From the NCBI GenBank assembly GCA_949290035.1, contig CASEQO010000059.1, positions 1 to 12,335 on the forward strand: a DNA stretch of 12,335 nt, in the 5' to 3' direction. Positions within the stretch are counted from its first letter, which is position 1. The number at the start of each line of letters is the position of its first letter. Below, piece after piece: positions 8,828 through 12,335 of this stretch. The position numbers and the translations under genes were made by a program. The notes under the pieces were generated by a model. It searched no databases. It was not told where the DNA came from and saw nothing but the letters and a program-made list of their open reading frames with translations. This stretch comes from an uncultured Mycoplasmataceae bacterium. GTDB taxonomy: Bacteria; Bacillota_I; Bacilli_A; Mycoplasmatales; Mycoplasmoidaceae.

Positions 8828-9907
8828 ATGGTAATTATAAATCAATTAGCAAGCAAAATTTTTGATAAAGCTATCGGACATAATGATAATTTTGAAAATG
8901 AAGATGATAAAATAAATTTTAGAAAATTATTAGATACATTTAAAGATAAATGTGATAATGACGTTAACAAATATTTAAATGAACTTCAAAATGATAAAGA
9001 ATTAGATGATTTTTCTAAATTATTATTTTCTAGAGAAGCAATAAACACTGGAGAGTGTAGTATTTGTAAAGAGAATGTAGAAATAATCCACATTAAAAAA
9101 TTAAATAAGAAAAAAGCTATTTGTAGTTATTGTTTCAATCATTTCAATTCACTAGATCTCTATTCAATGTCAAAATTATTTAATTTGGAACAAGAACATA
9201 TTTGTGATATATGTAATAAAAAGTCTAAAAATATAATTAAATTAGAGTCAAAGACTAGTAGATGTTATGTGTGTATAGATAATTGTTTAAAAAATGCTTG
9301 AAATGATTTTTATGATCACTACAATAAAAATAAACCTATTTATTATTTAAATAGAGGTTTTGATTTTATATTAATAGAAAAAGATAAAAAAACAGATAGT
9401 AAAATTATTTATGAAGCATTATCAAGTATTTTAAATAAAAAACATATGAAATATGATGTTAACGAAACAAAATCATACATTTATATATTTACTAATTTTA
9501 AAGATTCATATAAAGAAATAAATTCAATGCTTTTTATACAATATGGAATACTAACAAAATATGTTGATTATAAAAAATTCATTAAATACTTAAGATATGA
9601 TGTGACAGAATATTATATAAAAATAAATGATGAATTAAACTTGCAAAACATTAGAAGAAAATTACATAGAGACACATCAAAAGATTTAAGAACATATAAT
9701 AATTACGGAACATCAGATGATTTAAGAAGAAAATATATAAATATTTTTGGAGAAACAATTCTTTATTTCAATTTTACTGATTCGGGAAATTTTGGAAAAT
9801 GAAATATACAAATGACTTTTGATGATATTGTAAAAAAATATGATATTAAATGAATAGGACAAACATATTCTAGTGATTTGCTTGAGAAAATATGATACGA
9901 AATCTAA
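8828..9907 (+). CDS. Unrecognised protein with two paired-CxxC (probable zinc) motifs
   Basis: ATG 8828 begins a 359-residue protein ending at TAA 9905-9907, with TGA codons at 9299, 9800, 9851 and 9893 read as Trp. A charged helical N terminus (about 1-70) is followed by two successive four-cysteine motifs: C77-x2-C80 with C99-x2-C102, and C126-x2-C129 with C146-x2-C149 (plus C153). The roughly 20-residue spacing is that of zinc ribbons or treble clefs, which bind nucleic acid or protein. The remaining 200 residues are mixed alpha/beta with no recognised motif and include a basic segment, RRKLHRDTSKDLR. No membrane segment is seen. It lies just downstream of one ATPase and convergent to another (11 bases between stops). 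The N-terminal half loosely recalls mollicute proteins with unassigned zinc domains, but I cannot name a family. A DNA- or RNA-binding role is inferred only from the cysteines. Confidence 0.82.
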
Positions 9908-9918
9908 TATATAAATAA

Positions 9919-11262
9919 TTATTTTAATAAAAATGCAGCATATAACGGAATGTAATATTTATTATTAACTTTATTAAAATTATTAGGACTGATTAAATAT
10001 ATTTTAGAGGGATCATACTCTTTAATATATTTTTTTATTGATTCAGCTTTAGAAAAATTACCTAATTTAGACTTAATTTCCATAGGTATTATTTCTCCAT
10101 TATTTTTATCTTCTAATAATAAATCAATTTCTTTAGTGTTATTATTTGAAGATGTTGAAAAATAAAAATATTTTTCTTGATGCAAATTACAAATAACTGA
10201 ATTTTCTATAACACCACCTCAAATATCACTATTCTTATTATTAGTTTTTCATTCATATAGCATAGATTCATTTAAATTTAATTTTTGTGTTAATAATCCA
10301 ATATCACTATAATACAATTTAAAAAAAGTTTCTTTTATATGGTGATTTAAAGGGAATTTAATTGCATCGACATTATTACAAATATATAAGATATTAGAAC
10401 TTTTCAATACATCTAATGAAACAGTAATGTTTTTATATCTAAAACTTTTATTTATTGAATCGATAATAAATCTTTTATTATTTGGTTGAATAAGGAATTG
10501 ATCTATTTTATCATAAATCATATTCATTGTTTTAATTGTTGTTATTCTAAAACTATCTTCACAATATAAAGAATTATTATTGTCATTTATGTAATCATTT
10601 AAAATTGATTGTTTTTTATTATAAATAGAGTTTGTTATTTCATAATTATTTTTTATATATTCACTAACAACTTCAGGCATCCCGCCAACAATTAAATATT
10701 TATAATATATATCAAGTATTTTTTCATGAATTAATGGGTGTATTTGTTGAAAACTATCAAATTTATTTTTAATTTCTTCTAAATATTGCTCATTGTTTGT
10801 TCAAATTAAAAATTCTTCAAAATCTAATGGATATACTTGTAGATATTGTTTTGAGCCAACATCTGTTTTAATTGATTTTTTAGATAATTTAATACCTAAT
10901 AAGCTACCAGAACAAATTAATTTAATTTTTTTATTTTTAAATAGTCTTGTTAAATAAATAAGATCTTCATTTACTTGAATTTCATCTAGAAAAATAATAT
11001 CAAGTTTGTTTTTATCTTTTTTATTTAATAAGCATAATAAACTAACTATTTCTTCATATGATGTACATTTAATTATTTGATCTATTATATTTAATTGATT
11101 CATAAAATTAATGTAAATATATTCTAGATTATTTTGAGAAATTCAATTTAAAGTAGAGGTTGTTTTTCCAACTTGTCTTGCGCCGTATATAATTAATGAA
11201 TTATCTGAATTTTCTTTATATCATTTATTTATTTCGTTTTCAAATTTACGATTATAAATCAT
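9919..11262 (-). CDS. AAA_14/DUF4143-type ATPase, minus-strand copy
   Basis: On the minus strand ATG at 11262 follows Shine-Dalgarno AAAGGA by seven bases. The frame is open for 447 residues to TAA at 9921-9919 once TGA is read as Trp. The order matches the plus-strand copy: Walker A GARQVGKT (27-34), Walker B FLDEIQ (D93, E94), YPLDFEEFL (from 144), GGMP (193-196), YYSDIGLL, GVIENSV, and a nuclease-like end E378-x-D380-x14-E395-x-K397. The two copies share motifs but differ widely between them, so they are old paralogues or separate acquisitions rather than a recent duplication. The gene is convergent with the cysteine-motif gene, with only 11 bases between stops and no visible terminator. 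Upstream lie four copies of a repeat unlike that of the other copy. The exact biochemical role of the family is not known to me. Confidence 0.88.
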
Positions 11263-11276
11263 ATTTATTCCTTTAA

Positions 11277-11282
11277 ATAATA
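11277..11282 (-). promoter_or_regulatory. Possible -10 box of the minus-strand ATPase gene
   Basis: Read on the minus strand, TATTAT at 11282-11277 lies 14 bases before the ATG. The place for a -35 element, 17-18 bases further upstream, falls inside the first repeat of the array (11291-11310). No good TTGACA-like box is visible there, which would suit an activator-dependent or repeat-controlled promoter. The sequence is AT-rich, so this call is tentative. Confidence 0.35.
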
Positions 11283-11290
11283 TGTTAATT

Positions 11291-11403
11291 TACTATTTTG
11301 CATATTTTATAGCATAATTATATTACTATTTTGCATATTTTATAAAAAAAATTACTATTTTGCATATTTTTACACAAAAATATTATACTATTTTGCATAA
11401 TTT
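11291..11403 (-). repeat. Four iteron-like repeats upstream of the minus-strand ATPase
   Basis: Plus-strand copies of TACTATTTTGCATATTTTAT begin at 11291, 11324, 11353 and 11386. The first 14 bases (TACTATTTTGCATA) are identical in all four; copies 1-3 share 18 bases and copies 1-2 share 20 or more, while copy 4 is the most diverged. Start-to-start steps are 33, 29 and 33 bp, close to three helical turns, so bound proteins would lie on roughly one face of the DNA. The array begins 28 bases upstream of the ATG and covers the expected -35. It fills most of the 180-base gap 11263-11442; the rest is AT-rich sequence in which I see nothing further. Confidence 0.85.
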
Positions 11404-11442
11404 CTTACAAAATTATTAATTTTTACTTGTAATTTTTCTTAA

Positions 11443-11988
11443 TTGATTAATAAAAATCTTAATTCTGCGGAAAATGGCTCAAAATATTTAGATGTGTTGA
11501 GAGATTTATTTATATTGATTGAAGAAGAGCCATTTGATATAAATTATAGATCATCTAAAAAAGTTGGTAAATCAAAGAAAAAACATTTAATTGATCCATC
11601 ATTATCTTGTGTAGCTTTAAATTTAAACCATAAGAATATATTAAATGATATGAATACATTTGGATTTTTATTTGAATCTTTAGTAATTAGAGATTTAAGA
11701 ATTTATGCAGATTCTTTAAATGCTAAATTATATTATTTTAGAGATAATTCTTCTGGAGACGAAATAGATGCTATTATTGAATTTGAAGATGGTGAATATG
11801 CAACATTTGAAATCAAGTTATCTATGAATGGATTTGATGAAGCTAAAAAGAGTTTAATAAAATTCAAAAATGCTGTTAATAAAAAACCTAAATTTTCATG
11901 TATTGTTTTAGGACTATCAGATTATATTTTTTATAATAAAGAAGAAAATATATATTGCGTCCCATTTACATCATTAAAACCATATTAA
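11443..11988 (+). pseudogene. C-terminal half of a third DUF4143-type ATPase
   Basis: The open frame begins after TAA 11440-11442 and its first codon is TTG 11443, with no Shine-Dalgarno. It ends at TAA 11986-11988 (181 residues). It starts at the family's central KYLDVLRDLFIL element, then has IDPSLSCVAL, the hallmark NTFGFLFESLVIRDLR, and the nuclease-like pair GDEIDAI / YATFEIK. The whole AAA domain with Walker A and B, some 200 residues, is missing. The retained signature differs from the two intact neighbours, so this belongs to another branch of the family rather than being a broken copy of either. The missing 5' part would lie where the repeat array and the minus-strand ATPase now stand, which suggests that the insertion or a deletion removed it. 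Expression of the fragment as a free nuclease-like domain cannot be excluded. Confidence 0.8.
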
Positions 11989-12022
11989 AAAATACTTTCC
12001 ATTAATATAGAAAGTATTTTTT
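11987..12022. terminator. Bidirectional rho-independent terminator
   Basis: AAAAAATACTTTC (11987-11999) pairs perfectly with GAAAGTATTTTTT (12010-12022), a 13-base stem with a ten-base loop. The A-run on one side and T-run on the other give a U-tract in both directions. It lies between the ends of the ATPase remnant (plus) and rpsT (minus, stop at 12040) and can serve both. Confidence 0.85.
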
Positions 12023-12039
12023 AATTAAATTTATAATTT

Positions 12040-12279
12040 TTATTTTTTATTGAAAGCAATTGTTAATCTTGATTTTAATCTATTTGCTTTGTTTTTCTTA
12101 ATAATACCTTTACTTAATGCACTATCAATACATGAATATGCTTCATTAAGATCTTCTTGTTTTTTAGTATTAAGAGCTTTTTTAATAAGAGTTTTTAATT
12201 TAGATTTTTCACTATGATTTTGAACTCTTTTCTTTTGATCTTGAGTATGTCTTTTCTCATTAGATTTAATATTTGCCAT
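12040..12279 (-). CDS. rpsT: 30S ribosomal protein S20
   Basis: The minus-strand ATG at 12279 starts a 79-residue, very basic protein beginning MANIKSNEKRHTQDQKKRVQ and ending at TAA 12042-12040. The MANIKS-x-KR start, the Lys/Arg-rich helical make-up and the late SKGIIKKNKANRLKSRL segment are those of bacterial S20, which binds 16S rRNA early in small-subunit assembly. Length is typical, slightly shorter than the 87 residues of E. coli. Shine-Dalgarno AGAGG (12288-12284) lies four bases before the ATG. It is a core gene and marks the edge of the accessory island. It appears monocistronic within the window. Confidence 0.95.
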   Translation of the reverse strand: MANIKSNEKRHTQDQKKRVQNHSEKSKLKTLIKKALNTKKQEDLNEAYSCIDSALSKGIIKKNKANRLKSRLTIAFNKK

Positions 12280-12312
12280 TTTTCCTCTTTTTAAAATAAT
12301 AAACTAAATAAA

Positions 12313-12318
12313 ATTATA
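12313..12318 (-). promoter_or_regulatory. Probable -10 box of rpsT
   Basis: Read on the minus strand, 12318-12313 is TATAAT, 33 bases upstream of the rpsT start. The -35 element would fall at or past the end of the window and cannot be judged. Overlapping TATATTAT-like sequences give other possible registers. Confidence 0.45.
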
Positions 12319-12335
12319 ATATAATATACATAAAT

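Noticed and set aside
11291..11403. CRISPR array
   Set aside because: Units are 14-20 bases with 9-19 base AT-rich gaps, only four copies, and no cas genes; the array is promoter-proximal, which fits an operator.
11291..11403. Plasmid or phage iteron replication origin
   Set aside because: No replication initiator gene or DnaA boxes are visible, and the second array with the same step stands before another ATPase gene, favouring gene regulation.

Overview
The window comes from a very AT-rich mollicute-type (Mycoplasma-like) genome. TGA must be read as tryptophan: nearly every long reading frame crosses TGA codons at positions where the family expects Trp or where the reading frame plainly continues (for example the Ile-Asp-TGA of the APH-type kinase at 5578-5583). 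All coordinates below use translation table 4. I cannot name the species from the sequence.

Region 1 (1-7225, plus strand) is one tightly packed operon with short gaps or overlaps between genes. It holds the 3' end of an unidentified gene, a DEDDh 3'-5' exonuclease (172-1205), a UPF1/DNA2-type superfamily 1 helicase (1216-3777), a large unrecognised protein (3740-5173), an APH/choline-kinase-like phosphotransferase (5197-5895) and a MATE-like membrane transporter (5864-7225). The exonuclease carries a -1 frameshift exactly at the codon for its second catalytic Asp. The helicase carries two in-frame stop codons (TAA 1747, TAG 2326) although all its motifs remain. The nucleic-acid half of the operon therefore looks recently inactivated, while the downstream genes are open.

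Region 2 (7226-11988) is an accessory island of AAA_14/DUF4143-type ATPases. An intact one (7364-8767, plus) follows a 78-bp imperfect palindrome containing two 27-bp repeats 33 bp apart. A second intact one (9919-11262, minus) follows four copies of a different repeat at 33/29/33 bp steps. Between them is a protein with two paired-cysteine, probably zinc-binding, motifs (8828-9907). A third ATPase survives only as its C-terminal half (11443-11988). The repeats of both intact ATPases reach into the -35 region, which suggests that each is controlled through its own operator array.

Region 3 (11987-12335) is core genome: a hairpin terminator usable from both sides, then rpsT (ribosomal protein S20) on the minus strand with its Shine-Dalgarno and a probable -10 box.

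Functionally, the first four operon genes suggest an exonuclease-helicase machine for RNA or DNA with an unknown partner, possibly a defence or RNA-processing system, followed by a kinase-transporter pair. The ATPase island with distinct repeat arrays is the most unusual regulatory structure in the window.
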